Part shown: positions 1-8,110 of the stretch, piece by piece
Position numbering within the stretch: the stretch's first letter is position 1
Layout of the letters: every line of letters begins with the position of its first letter
Assembly (NCBI GenBank): GCA_003218375.1
Contig: QHNH01000008.1
Span: 186,001 to 250,000, forward strand
Direction: 5' to 3'
DNA: 64,000 nt
Source: Verrucomicrobiota bacterium
Lineage (GTDB): Bacteria > Verrucomicrobiota > Verrucomicrobiia > Chthoniobacterales > UBA10450
The notes under the pieces: model-generated
Seen by the model: the letters and a program-made list of their open reading frames with translations, nothing else
Database searches by the model: none
What the model was told of the DNA's origin: nothing
Made by a program: the position numbers and the translations under genes

Positions 1-1
1 C

Positions 2-439
2 TGCGCGCGCGAAGCTGTGCGGGAGTTCTTGCGGCGCGGCGTGGTGCCGAAAACTTCGTCGGCCGCCGGCAAGATCATTTGCATGAGTTCCGTCCACGAG
101 GTGATTCCGTGGGGCGGCCACGTGAATTACGCCGCGTCGAAAGGCGGCGTGATGCTCTTGATGAAAAGCATGGCGCAGGAGCTCGCGCCGAAAAAAATCC
201 GGGTGAACAGCATCGCGCCGGGCGCGATCAAGACCGCGATCAACCGGGCCGCGTGGGAAACGCCGGCGGCGGAAGCGGAATTGTTGAAACTGATCCCGGA
301 AGGACGCGTCGGATTGCCGGAAGACATTGCCCGCACCGCAGTCTGGCTCGCCTCCGATGCGTCCGATTACGTGACGGGCACGACGCTCTTCGTCGATGGC
401 GGGATGACGCTTTACCCGGGATTCGCGACCGGCGGCTAA
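2..439 (+). CDS. short-chain dehydrogenase/reductase, C-terminal part (cut by window edge)
   Basis: The frame is open from the first bases of the window, so the gene starts upstream and only about 145 residues are present. They carry the second half of a classical SDR fold: a catalytic-loop serine in CMSS, the YAASK motif with catalytic Tyr and Lys, then the VNSIAPG strand and the VTGTTLFVDGG C-terminal signature. This pattern is typical of 3-oxoacyl-ACP reductase or glucose 1-dehydrogenase-like enzymes using NAD(P)H. The substrate cannot be told from this part. The stop overlaps the stop of the convergent TPR gene by 4 bases. Nothing ties it to the polysaccharide genes further on. Confidence 0.9.
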   Translation, partial: CAREAVREFLRRGVVPKTSSAAGKIICMSSVHEVIPWGGHVNYAASKGGVMLLMKSMAQELAPKKIRVNSIAPGAIKTAINRAAWETPAAEAELLKLIPEGRVGLPEDIARTAVWLASDASDYVTGTTLFVDGGMTLYPGFATGG

Positions 440-2211
440 CTGTCCGCGGCCGCGGTTTTCATCACGGTCTGCGAATCGTGTTGCAGAAGTTTGCGGGTCG
501 CGGCGGTTAGTAACTGTTGTTCTTCCGGCAGAAGCTGGGCTTTGTTCGCTGCGGAGAGGAATGAGTGCGCCCGTTCCATCTTCCCGTTCTCGACCAGCAT
601 CACGAAGTAATAGGCCGCGATCGACGGATGGCGCAGCTGCGGTTCCTTGAGCGTTTCCATTTCCTTGAGCGCTTCACTGGTTTTGCCCTCGGTAAAGAGC
701 GCGAACGCGTAGGTGGAACTGAAAGCCGCATTCGCAGGGTTTTCCGCGTGCAACTTCGTCGCCAGCCGGCGCGCGGAGCTGTCTCCATTCAAGAGCAAAC
801 CGAGGCTGGCGCAATTGTTCGCCGCCACCAGATCGGCCGGGTTCAATTCCAGGGCTCGCTTGGCCACGCGCAGCAATCCGTGGCTGTTCTGTTTCGCTTT
901 ATAGAGCCGCTGCAACGCGCTCAGGGCCTCTTTCGCGTTTTCATTTCCATTCGCGATCAGCCACCAGGCGTCCGCGGCTTCCTCGGAATAATTCCAGCCT
1001 TCCGCGAGTTGGGCGATCGCGGCCAACCGCTCGGGGCGATTTTTTGTCGCCTTCAACGCCGCATTCCAGGCCGTCTGCGATTCCATCGAAGCGCGATCGC
1101 CGGGCGTGAGATGATGGAGCGCGTGGCTCAGCACCGCCAGGCGGAGGAATTCTTCCTCGCCCCAATTCTTATCGTTCACCCAGGCGTGCAATCCGCTCCA
1201 GTCCTGAAGAAAACTGCAGGTTTCCGCGATGGCGAGCGGAACCGGATGCGCGTCCAGAATTTCTTTCGGCAACGTGAGGCCCCATTCGCGCGCGGCCGTC
1301 GCCATGCCATGGCGATTCATCCACGTAATAAGGACCGCGGCGATAGACGGGGACCGGGTCGCGTTCGCTTCGGCATCGCGCAAGGCGGTCGCCGCCGCCT
1401 CCGTTTTTTCGGTCGCGTCGAGGTAGAGCAGCAGATCGGAAAAGGTCGCGCCCTTCTCGAGCCGTAACTGCGTCGCCCATTTTTCGGCGGCGCCTAACGA
1501 CTTGTTCGCCAGCGCGTCCATGGTGAGCGCGCGAAGTGCCTCGAGGCGTAACGCGGTCTGCGCGAACAGCCGTCCCAGCTCCGTGCGGGCCTTTTCCCTC
1601 GTCGGTAAATCCGTCGAGGTCAGCCGGACAGTGGCAAGATTCAGGGCGAGCTGGGCATTCTCGGGTTCGAGTTGCAAGGCTGCGGCGAATTCGCTTTCGG
1701 CCAGGGCCGATTTTTTCTCCGCGATCGCCGCTGCGCCCGCGAGTTGATGATATTTTACGTTCGCGCGGCGGGTCGCGTCGACGGCGTCGAGCGTTTTCCG
1801 GGCAAGGTCGAGTTGGCCGAAACACATTGCCGCGCTGGCGAGCGCGATTTGATTCGCGGCAACGCCGGGCTCGAGGGCGACGATCTGTTCGCGCCAGGAA
1901 AGCGTCTCGCGTTTTCCCGCCAGCTCCGCGGTCTCCGCCATGATTCGGCAGGCGGCGACGTTCTGTGGATCGAGTTGCAACAGGTGCCGCGCGACGAGCA
2001 CCGCGCTCTGGTAATCCTTGTGCGCGAAGAAATCCTGTGCCTGTGCCGACAAATGATGCTTCCGCCAGACGCTGTAGCCACGATAACCTCCCAGCGCGAA
2101 AATTGCCGCGAGCCCGCAGACCGTCAACCGGCGCGCCCAGCGTTTGTAAAAATCCCGGCGCTCCAACGCCCGGACGTTTCCGAAACAGTCGTTACTTCCG
2201 GAATTTTCCAC
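436..2211 (-). CDS. membrane-anchored tetratricopeptide-repeat protein
   Basis: This 591-residue protein has a short basic cytoplasmic N-terminus, one membrane segment at about residues 29-47, and then a long alanine/leucine-rich helical region. TPR-like units are visible, for example the stretches around LLQLDPQNVAACR (about 80-95) and ALQLEPENAQLALNLATV. TPR proteins of this size often scaffold EPS or exosortase machinery (PrsT-like), and the gene lies directly beside the PEP-CTERM and exosortase genes. Its start overlaps the end of the upstream PEP-CTERM gene by 20 bases on the same strand, so the two are probably cotranscribed. The role is inferred from context; no catalytic motif is seen. 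Confidence 0.8.
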   Translation of the reverse strand: MENSGSNDCFGNVRALERRDFYKRWARRLTVCGLAAIFALGGYRGYSVWRKHHLSAQAQDFFAHKDYQSAVLVARHLLQLDPQNVAACRIMAETAELAGKRETLSWREQIVALEPGVAANQIALASAAMCFGQLDLARKTLDAVDATRRANVKYHQLAGAAAIAEKKSALAESEFAAALQLEPENAQLALNLATVRLTSTDLPTREKARTELGRLFAQTALRLEALRALTMDALANKSLGAAEKWATQLRLEKGATFSDLLLYLDATEKTEAAATALRDAEANATRSPSIAAVLITWMNRHGMATAAREWGLTLPKEILDAHPVPLAIAETCSFLQDWSGLHAWVNDKNWGEEEFLRLAVLSHALHHLTPGDRASMESQTAWNAALKATKNRPERLAAIAQLAEGWNYSEEAADAWWLIANGNENAKEALSALQRLYKAKQNSHGLLRVAKRALELNPADLVAANNCASLGLLLNGDSSARRLATKLHAENPANAAFSSTYAFALFTEGKTSEALKEMETLKEPQLRHPSIAAYYFVMLVENGKMERAHSFLSAANKAQLLPEEQQLLTAATRKLLQHDSQTVMKTAAADS

Positions 2212-2995
2212 TGTGGCGAAGAATCAAAGCGGCCGCGACAAGGCAGGAACCGAGCGCGCTCCAGGCGGGATTAATCTCCGGTACCGGCGTGAAGGAAATG
2301 TCGTCCAGCGCAATGTGCTGATAGGTGGGGTTTGCGACCGTGCCGCTGCCGCTGCCGTAAGTGAAAGTGAAAGAGCTGATGGCTGTGGCCCCAAAACTGA
2401 TTGTCACATTGCCATTGCCCGAAGTGGCGCCGGTATCGGCATTAGTTGCGATCCCGGTTGCCATCTGGCTGAGGCCGGTGCCGGTAAGCAAGACATCAGA
2501 CCCCACCGTGATCGTCGGCGCGACCAGGGTGACGCCATCCGCGCCGACGGCCTGGATAGAACTAATTTGATCCTGGAATGTGCTGCCGCCGCCATTGGCA
2601 AAATCGACATCGAAGAGCGTGAAGGAAACATTCTGAACGCCCTGGGTATAACCGGCAGCGAAATTCACTGTCACGACAATCGATTGCGTCTGGTTTGTGA
2701 AATCGACCGCAATCTCGAGCGACTTCTGCACCGGGCTAAGCCCGCCTTCCAGCGCAGTGGTGATTGCGGGCGTTTGCGGATTTGGGGCTACTAAGCTGGG
2801 CTGCAATTGTGCCGTGCTGCCCGAAACCGCAACGGTTACGTCATTGCCCGCATTTCCTGGGTCCACATCGTAGGAATTAGCGAGCGACCCCGGGGTCCAG
2901 GTAGCAGTGTCCCAGTCCAAGGTGACGGCATTGGCTGTCACCGCGAGAAAAGGACCCAGCAGGAAAATGAGGATGACTCGGAGAACGGATTGCAT
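2192..2995 (-). CDS. PEP-CTERM-like secreted protein (exosortase substrate candidate)
   Basis: This 267-residue protein has a clear signal peptide (about 1-23, ending in ANA) and a Gly/Thr/Asn-rich, beta-type body with no cysteine pairs, of the kind seen in choice-of-anchor surface proteins. Its last 30 residues form a tripartite sorting tail: VPEINP at about 238-243, a hydrophobic stretch with ALGSCLVAAALIL, and a basic end RHSGKFRK. The motif reads PEI rather than the usual PEP. An exosortase gene is divergently oriented only 115 bases away, which supports this protein being its cargo. It would be exported, cleaved at the tail and released to or retained at the surface. Its biological role is unknown. 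Confidence 0.8.
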   Translation of the reverse strand: MQSVLRVILIFLLGPFLAVTANAVTLDWDTATWTPGSLANSYDVDPGNAGNDVTVAVSGSTAQLQPSLVAPNPQTPAITTALEGGLSPVQKSLEIAVDFTNQTQSIVVTVNFAAGYTQGVQNVSFTLFDVDFANGGGSTFQDQISSIQAVGADGVTLVAPTITVGSDVLLTGTGLSQMATGIATNADTGATSGNGNVTISFGATAISSFTFTYGSGSGTVANPTYQHIALDDISFTPVPEINPAWSALGSCLVAAALILRHSGKFRK

Positions 2996-3110
2996 GAAAA
3001 GAGACGCTAACTAACGGCCCTGACTAGCAACCGCCATGCCGCTGGGTGACTGGCCCCCTCCACGGATTCGTGCTTTCCCTTTCTCGGTCGCGTGCTGAAA
3101 CTTTCGCCGA

Positions 3111-4646
3111 ATGTGGCGGCGGCCGTTGGTAAACATTTTTGCTCCGTGGATCGTGGTGGCGGCGCTTTGGCTCTGGCTATTTTCCCATCTCCAAGTCGAA
3201 TGGTCGCTTAACCCGCAGTACAACTATGGGTGGGCCGTGCCTTTCCTGGCGCTCCTGATGTTTTGGTTTCGCTGGCAACGCCGGCCTGGGCCTCATCCGG
3301 GCTTGCGAAACGACTCGATGGCGAAGGTGAGCATGTGGTTTGTCCTGGCGCTGCTTTTTCCCATTCGCGTAATCGAAGAGGCAAATCCCGATTGGCGCCT
3401 GTTGAGCTGGCTCCTGGCCATTTGCGTGATCGACTTCTCTCTCCTTTCACTTTTTCGAACTGGCGGGCGCGGCTGGCTGAAGCACTTCGCGTTTCCAGTT
3501 TTCTTTCCGCTCGCGGCGGTGCCGTGGCCGGTCCAGCTCGAGAACTTCGTCGTCCAGACAATGATGCGCGCGGTCGCCTACGTGTCTGTGGAAATCGTCA
3601 GCTGGTTCGGAGTGGGGGCGTATCAAATTGGAAATGTCATCCAACTGCGTAATGGCTTCGTAGGCGTGGATGAAGCGTGCAGCGGAGTGAAGACGCTGCA
3701 GGCCGGGATCATGGTCGCGCTTGTTTTGGGCGAGCTGCTTCGACTGCGCTGGGACAAGCGTATCGCCTTGCTGCTGCTCGGATGCGGCTGGGTCTTTGTC
3801 TGCAACGTCTTTCGGGCCACGGCGCTTGTTTTTGTCGCGGCCAACAGCGGTCTCGAAGCGCTCGGGCGCTGGCACGATTGGATCGGAACCGCGGCGTTGC
3901 TTTGCGGGCTGACCGGCATCCTTGGTCTCGCGTGGCTCTGGAAAGCGGAACCGGAAAACTTTTCGCGAGACCGAGAGATATCACCGGCGCCCAGGATTTT
4001 CGCGTCGCAGTGGACAGCCCTGGCCTGGCTCGCTCTCATCTTCGCCGGCACCGAAATCTGGTATCGCATCCACGAGCGCCAGTTGCTTGAGCGCCCTTCC
4101 TGGCAGGTGACTTGGCCGGCGGGAAACGACACCGTCGCCGCGCTGCCCATTCCGGAATCCACTCGAGTGATTCTTCGCTACGACGACGCGAAGACCGCTG
4201 CCTGGGAACAGCCGCGCGGCGTGCGTTGGTGGAGCTTCTTCGCGCATTGGAAACCGCAGCGCGCCGCGCTCCAACTGGTGCGTAGCCATTCGCCCGAGAT
4301 TTGTTTGCCGGCGATCGGCCGGAATTTTCGCAGGGCGCGGCCGGAGGTGAATCTGCGGGCCGGGCCGGTGTCCCTCGATTTTCGTTCCTACGAATTCGAG
4401 CAGAACGGCCGGCCGCTTTTTGTTTTCGTCTGCATTCAGGAAGACAAGCGTGTCGCTTCCGGGCCCGCCGATACCGGCGAATGGAATTTGGGCGGCCGCT
4501 TGCGGGCGGCGCTCGATGGGAAGCGGAATCTCGGTCAGCGTTTGCTCGAAGTCGCCATTCTGGGCCTGGACGATTTTGCGCAGGCGAGTGACGCGCTCGC
4601 GAAAACCGCGGAGGAAATTCTGCGGCCGGAGAATCCTACTCGCTGA
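3111..4646 (+). CDS. exosortase with C-terminal EpsI-like domain
   Basis: A 511-residue polytopic membrane protein. The N-terminal ~285 residues are an exosortase/archaeosortase: eight or so membrane segments and the expected catalytic set, Cys190 in VDEACSGVKTL, Arg235 in NVFRATAL and His255 in GRWHDW. The C-terminal ~200 residues follow one more membrane segment and resemble EpsI (DUF3485), including the SPEICLPAIG signature. Exosortases process PEP-CTERM tails, and EpsI domains are commonly fused to or next to them in EPS loci. The ATG at 3111 gives a normal N-terminus and faces the PEP-CTERM gene across a short divergent region. It overlaps the convergent next gene by 11 bases. Confidence 0.92.
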   Translation: MWRRPLVNIFAPWIVVAALWLWLFSHLQVEWSLNPQYNYGWAVPFLALLMFWFRWQRRPGPHPGLRNDSMAKVSMWFVLALLFPIRVIEEANPDWRLLSWLLAICVIDFSLLSLFRTGGRGWLKHFAFPVFFPLAAVPWPVQLENFVVQTMMRAVAYVSVEIVSWFGVGAYQIGNVIQLRNGFVGVDEACSGVKTLQAGIMVALVLGELLRLRWDKRIALLLLGCGWVFVCNVFRATALVFVAANSGLEALGRWHDWIGTAALLCGLTGILGLAWLWKAEPENFSRDREISPAPRIFASQWTALAWLALIFAGTEIWYRIHERQLLERPSWQVTWPAGNDTVAALPIPESTRVILRYDDAKTAAWEQPRGVRWWSFFAHWKPQRAALQLVRSHSPEICLPAIGRNFRRARPEVNLRAGPVSLDFRSYEFEQNGRPLFVFVCIQEDKRVASGPADTGEWNLGGRLRAALDGKRNLGQRLLEVAILGLDDFAQASDALAKTAEEILRPENPTR

Positions 4647-5826
4647 CGAGCGGCAGCACCGGAGGCTGAACCACCAACGGCGGGCTCATCAATCCGATGG
4701 AATTGTCAGCGTAGATATCGGGAAGCTCCTGCGTGCTCAGCATCGAGAGCGGCATTTCGCCGAACGCGCTGACCTCGGCGACTTCGAAGCTGTGCGGCTC
4801 CTTGGCGTCGGCAGGCGTCCAGCGGAGGGCCACAAAACGAGCGCCATGCGGATCGAAATCGACCGCGGCTTTTCCGCCCCCATCGGTGTCAGTCACGGAA
4901 GAGACCGGGGTCGCGCCGCTCAGATCGCCGGGATTGGCGCCGAGATCCTGAAGCAGGAACACATCCAGCCGACCTTTTTCCATTTTGTAAACCGCGCTTA
5001 CCCGATGTAGTCGCTCGCGATCCGCCAACTCCACGATCACGGTCGGATGCGGATCAGCCGGCGCAAACTGGAAGGCGGTGGCGACATTGTCGTCGATCAT
5101 GCGCTGGGCGTATTCTTCCAGGCCGGAGCTGATGAAAACGATGCGCGCCCGGGCGTAGAGATTGGCGAAGTTGAAATTGAGCATGTCTTCGAGGCGCCGG
5201 GTGGCGGCGCTGTTAGTGACGCGAACCACGCCTCGCTGGCGGGCCGCAAATTTCTGGAGCGATTGCCCGCCATAGAGGCCGACGGCCGCGATGGTTCCGC
5301 TTTTGGTGACGTGAAACGAAAGTTTCACAAAACGCGCTTCCGTTCCGAGCAACGAAAGATCGAAGAGCCGCTTGCCCGTGAACGACGTGCTCCCGTTGAC
5401 CTCATTCCACTTCCGGCTCTGGGCCGGCAGCCGATAATTTGAAACCGCGACCGTCATTTCGCCCGCGGCCGCCGCGTTTTCGTTTACGAATGTGAAGCGA
5501 TCCAGCGTCGAAGTTCGTGGGAAGGAAAGAACGAACGTGGTGTCGCCTTCCGGAAGCGGGTAGTTCAAGGTGTCGTCGTCGAGCAAAAGCGCGCTGGCGC
5601 TCGAGTCTTTATCGGTGACCGAAACGGTCCGCCCATCGGGGCCGATGACTTCGATCGTCGCGCCGCAATTCATCCGGGCCAGGTTCTTGGCGGGATTACT
5701 GCGATCATCGAAGCTGGTGGCATTCGTCGTTTCGCCGGCGATGACGGACTGCGCGATGACCGTGAGATAAAGGCAACCCGCCGCACTCAAGGCGCCGCAG
5801 AATCTGAAAGGGCGGAACCAACTCAT
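4636..5826 (-). CDS. secreted discoidin-like (F5/8 type C-like) protein of the exosortase locus
   Basis: A 396-residue protein with a hydrophobic export signal at about residues 8-30. The rest looks like two beta-sandwich, carbohydrate-binding-like modules. The first, at about 60-200, ends in RFVKLSFHVTKSGTIAAVGLYG; the second, at about 230-360, ends in ARFVALRWTPAD and FEVAEVSAFG. Both show the strand pattern of discoidin domains, where the closing strand carries an aromatic or basic residue. The C-terminus is proline-rich, with no sorting tail. The gene lies between the exosortase and the EPS export genes, so a role in binding the exported polysaccharide at the cell surface is plausible but inferred. 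Confidence 0.6.
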   Translation of the reverse strand: MSWFRPFRFCGALSAAGCLYLTVIAQSVIAGETTNATSFDDRSNPAKNLARMNCGATIEVIGPDGRTVSVTDKDSSASALLLDDDTLNYPLPEGDTTFVLSFPRTSTLDRFTFVNENAAAAGEMTVAVSNYRLPAQSRKWNEVNGSTSFTGKRLFDLSLLGTEARFVKLSFHVTKSGTIAAVGLYGGQSLQKFAARQRGVVRVTNSAATRRLEDMLNFNFANLYARARIVFISSGLEEYAQRMIDDNVATAFQFAPADPHPTVIVELADRERLHRVSAVYKMEKGRLDVFLLQDLGANPGDLSGATPVSSVTDTDGGGKAAVDFDPHGARFVALRWTPADAKEPHSFEVAEVSAFGEMPLSMLSTQELPDIYADNSIGLMSPPLVVQPPVLPLVSE

Positions 5827-6146
5827 ATTGTCTTCCCCAAAAGCTAGGAATGCGCCAACTGTTCTAGATTTTTATGAACGAATCCCTAAGCGGCTGGTTA
5901 ATACCGCCTTCCAGTAAAACGATCGGTATTTTCCCGATCCTAGTTTCCGCCCAGTGATGCCGGGCGATTTTCCTTGCTGCGCGGCAGTTCTCATAGAAGA
6001 ATCGCCCTCGATCGCCTAACCTTGAAACACCAAATTTTGAATCCCAAACGGACCTCCGCCGAATCTGCGCGAGGTAATGAGACGGCCTCCGGCCGCGCTC
6101 GACCGTTTTGGTATTACATCTGCTAATCTACCGGACCGACACCCAC
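5827..6146. other. divergent intergenic region with two short hairpins
   Basis: This 320-base gap separates the discoidin-like gene (minus strand) from the EPS export operon (plus strand), so it should hold both promoters. Two short inverted repeats are visible: GATCGG/CCGATC at 5921-5939 and CGCCC/GGGCG at 5948-5966, the latter followed by a short T run. Either could be an operator or a weak terminator. No clear sigma-54 (-24/-12) element was recognised. No reading frame here looks coding, apart from a 13-codon N-terminal extension of the downstream gene from a TTG at 6108. Confidence 0.4.
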
Positions 6147-7511
6147 ATGAGTCACGCAACTTCTCCTTCTCCGCTCGCTCGCCGACTCGTTCTCACTCTT
6201 CTTCTGCCGCTGCTTTTTGCGACCGGAATGTTGCGCGCTCAGGATGCCATTCGCCCGTCCCTCGCTGGTGAAGCCGCGGCCGAAGCACGCCGCCAGTCGA
6301 TCGACAAGATTCCGTACAATCTGCAGATCGGCCCGATCAAATTCCGCTTCAGCGCGACGATGGGCGTCGAGTACAACGACAACATCAATCTGGCCGAGGA
6401 TGGTTCAGCCGTCTTCCCAAGCCCGACCGGCCCGATCCTTATCACGACCGCGCCGCAGGACGACATCATCCTGCGTCCGCAGTTCAATATTAACGCCCTC
6501 TGGCCCATCACCCAGCTCAACACCCTCAAGCTCGATATCGGCGTCGGCTACGCGTTCTATCTCGACCATTCGAACTACAACACGAACGGCGTCCTCGTTT
6601 CGCCCGGATCCCAGCTCGCGTTCGATATTTTCGTGGGCGATTTCCGGATCAATATTCACGACCGTTTTTCTCTCGAACAGGACCCGGTCGCGGAAGTCGC
6701 GCTCAGTAACGTGGCCGATTACGGCCGCTTCCAAAACACCGCCGGCATCTCCGTGCTCTGGGATTTGAATAAGGCGGTCGTCACCCTCGGCTACGATCAC
6801 TACAACTTTATCTCGACCACGACCGCTTTCGATTATCTGGATCGCAACGCGGAAATCTTCTCCGGATCGATCGGCTTCACGCCCAGCTCGACCGTTACGG
6901 TTGGTCTTGAGGGATCGTTCGTCGATACCTATTACGACCAGAACATCCTGAACGATTCACGCAGCTACAGCGGCGGCGCGTTCCTCGAGACGCAGCTCAC
7001 GAGTTACCTGAAGTTGCGCGTGGCGGGCGGCTACCAGGCCATCGATTTCGATCACACCGGCCTCGTTAACGACGCCCATGATCTCAACGATTATTATGCG
7101 AACGCGCTGCTCTCGCATCGGGTGAACGCGGTCCTCACCCAGAATCTTTCCGTCGGCCACGAGACCCAGCTCGGGGTTAACTCAAACTACGTGAAGCTCA
7201 ATTACGTCCGCCACACCACGACTTGGAATATCTTCTTTCATACGCTCTTTTCGACCGAGCTCTTCTACGAGGACGCCGACGATTCCGGCGGCAGCGGTCT
7301 TCTGTTCCAGCCGATTCCCGGCGTGCCGAATATCAATCCTTTTGTCGCGGAGCACATTCATCGTTATGGCGGTGCGCTCACCCTTGGCTACCAGCTGACG
7401 CCGCACGTCACTCTCGGACTTCGTTATCAATACACCCAAAAGGATTCGGACCAGCCGCTGCGCGATTACCGGCAGAATCGCGTCGCGTTTGATGGCACTT
7501 ACAGCTTCTAA
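6147..7511 (+). CDS. outer-membrane beta-barrel protein of EPS export
   Basis: A 454-residue protein. The ATG at 6147 was chosen over a TTG 39 bases upstream because it gives a standard signal peptide (about 1-31, ending at MLRAQD). The mature part alternates polar and hydrophobic residues in the manner of a beta barrel, with many Asp/Asn/Tyr turn residues, and ends in the aromatic GTYSF typical of substrates of the outer-membrane assembly machinery. Barrel proteins of the BBP2 (PF10082-like) type often open EPS operons in this lineage. It sits 21 bases before the Wza-like gene and probably forms or assists the outer-membrane exit for the polysaccharide. The exact role is inferred. Confidence 0.75.
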   Translation: MSHATSPSPLARRLVLTLLLPLLFATGMLRAQDAIRPSLAGEAAAEARRQSIDKIPYNLQIGPIKFRFSATMGVEYNDNINLAEDGSAVFPSPTGPILITTAPQDDIILRPQFNINALWPITQLNTLKLDIGVGYAFYLDHSNYNTNGVLVSPGSQLAFDIFVGDFRINIHDRFSLEQDPVAEVALSNVADYGRFQNTAGISVLWDLNKAVVTLGYDHYNFISTTTAFDYLDRNAEIFSGSIGFTPSSTVTVGLEGSFVDTYYDQNILNDSRSYSGGAFLETQLTSYLKLRVAGGYQAIDFDHTGLVNDAHDLNDYYANALLSHRVNAVLTQNLSVGHETQLGVNSNYVKLNYVRHTTTWNIFFHTLFSTELFYEDADDSGGSGLLFQPIPGVPNINPFVAEHIHRYGGALTLGYQLTPHVTLGLRYQYTQKDSDQPLRDYRQNRVAFDGTYSF

Positions 7512-7532
7512 AAAGGAAACGCTTGCAACCGC

Positions 7533-8108
7533 ATGAAAATCTGGACCTTCACCCTGATCGCCGCCGCCTACCTCGCCGGGCCTCTGGCGCTCCCGGCCCA
7601 GGATTCCAGTCCCATGCCTTCCATTCCGAAAGCCACCACGGTCGAGCCGCCCACCACCAGCACGGTGATGCGGACCAACTCGATGACCGTGCTCGACGAC
7701 AAGAAGCGGCTCGGGTCTAACGATTACGTCAGCTTCCGCGTCGTCGAGGATCGCGACAACGAATCCCAGCGTCTCCGTGTCAACGACAGCGGTGAGCTGG
7801 AAGTTCCATATATCGGGCTGGTCCAGGCTTCCGGACGCACCTGCAAGGAGCTTGCCTACTCGGTCAAGGCTTCCCTCGAGCGCGAATACTACTATCACGC
7901 CACGGTCATCATCGCCGTCGACCACGTCAGCGAGAAGTCGCGCGGTAAGATTTATGTCTACGGGTCGGTGAAAGCGCAGGGCCCGCAGGAAATTCCAGCC
8001 GATGAATCCTACACGGTCAGCAAGGCAATTATTCGCGCCGGAGGGTTTGGCGATTTTGCGAACAAGCGCAAGATCCGGGTGACGCGGAAAGACCTGATCA
8101 ACATGTAG
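7533..8108 (+). CDS. polysaccharide export protein, Wza-like (shortened C-terminus)
   Basis: A 191-residue periplasmic protein with a signal peptide (about 1-22) but no lipobox cysteine. The Poly_export domain spans about 55-125, with the LRVNDSGELEVPYIGLV strand pair and the EREYYYHATVIIAV strand. A partial SLBB-type domain follows (VYGSVKAQGPQEIP to AGGFGDFANKRKIRVTRK). Proteins of this family usually continue for another 25-40 residues to a PERLINF-like end. Here the sequence jumps from VTRK to DLINM and stops, suggesting an in-frame internal deletion near the end. It lies 2 bases before the kinase gene, its usual partner in the Wza-Wzc export complex. Confidence 0.85.
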   Translation: MKIWTFTLIAAAYLAGPLALPAQDSSPMPSIPKATTVEPPTTSTVMRTNSMTVLDDKKRLGSNDYVSFRVVEDRDNESQRLRVNDSGELEVPYIGLVQASGRTCKELAYSVKASLEREYYYHATVIIAVDHVSEKSRGKIYVYGSVKAQGPQEIPADESYTVSKAIIRAGGFGDFANKRKIRVTRKDLINM

Positions 8109-8110
8109 CC

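Noticed and set aside
565-1467. Plus-strand frame of about 300 codons inside the TPR gene
   Set aside because: The minus-strand TPR protein is coherent; this frame is Arg-rich and lacks any motif.
5827-6146. Sigma-54 promoter for the EPS operon
   Set aside because: EPS/exosortase loci are sometimes sigma-54 controlled, so a TGGCAC-N5-TTGC element was looked for, but no acceptable match was seen.
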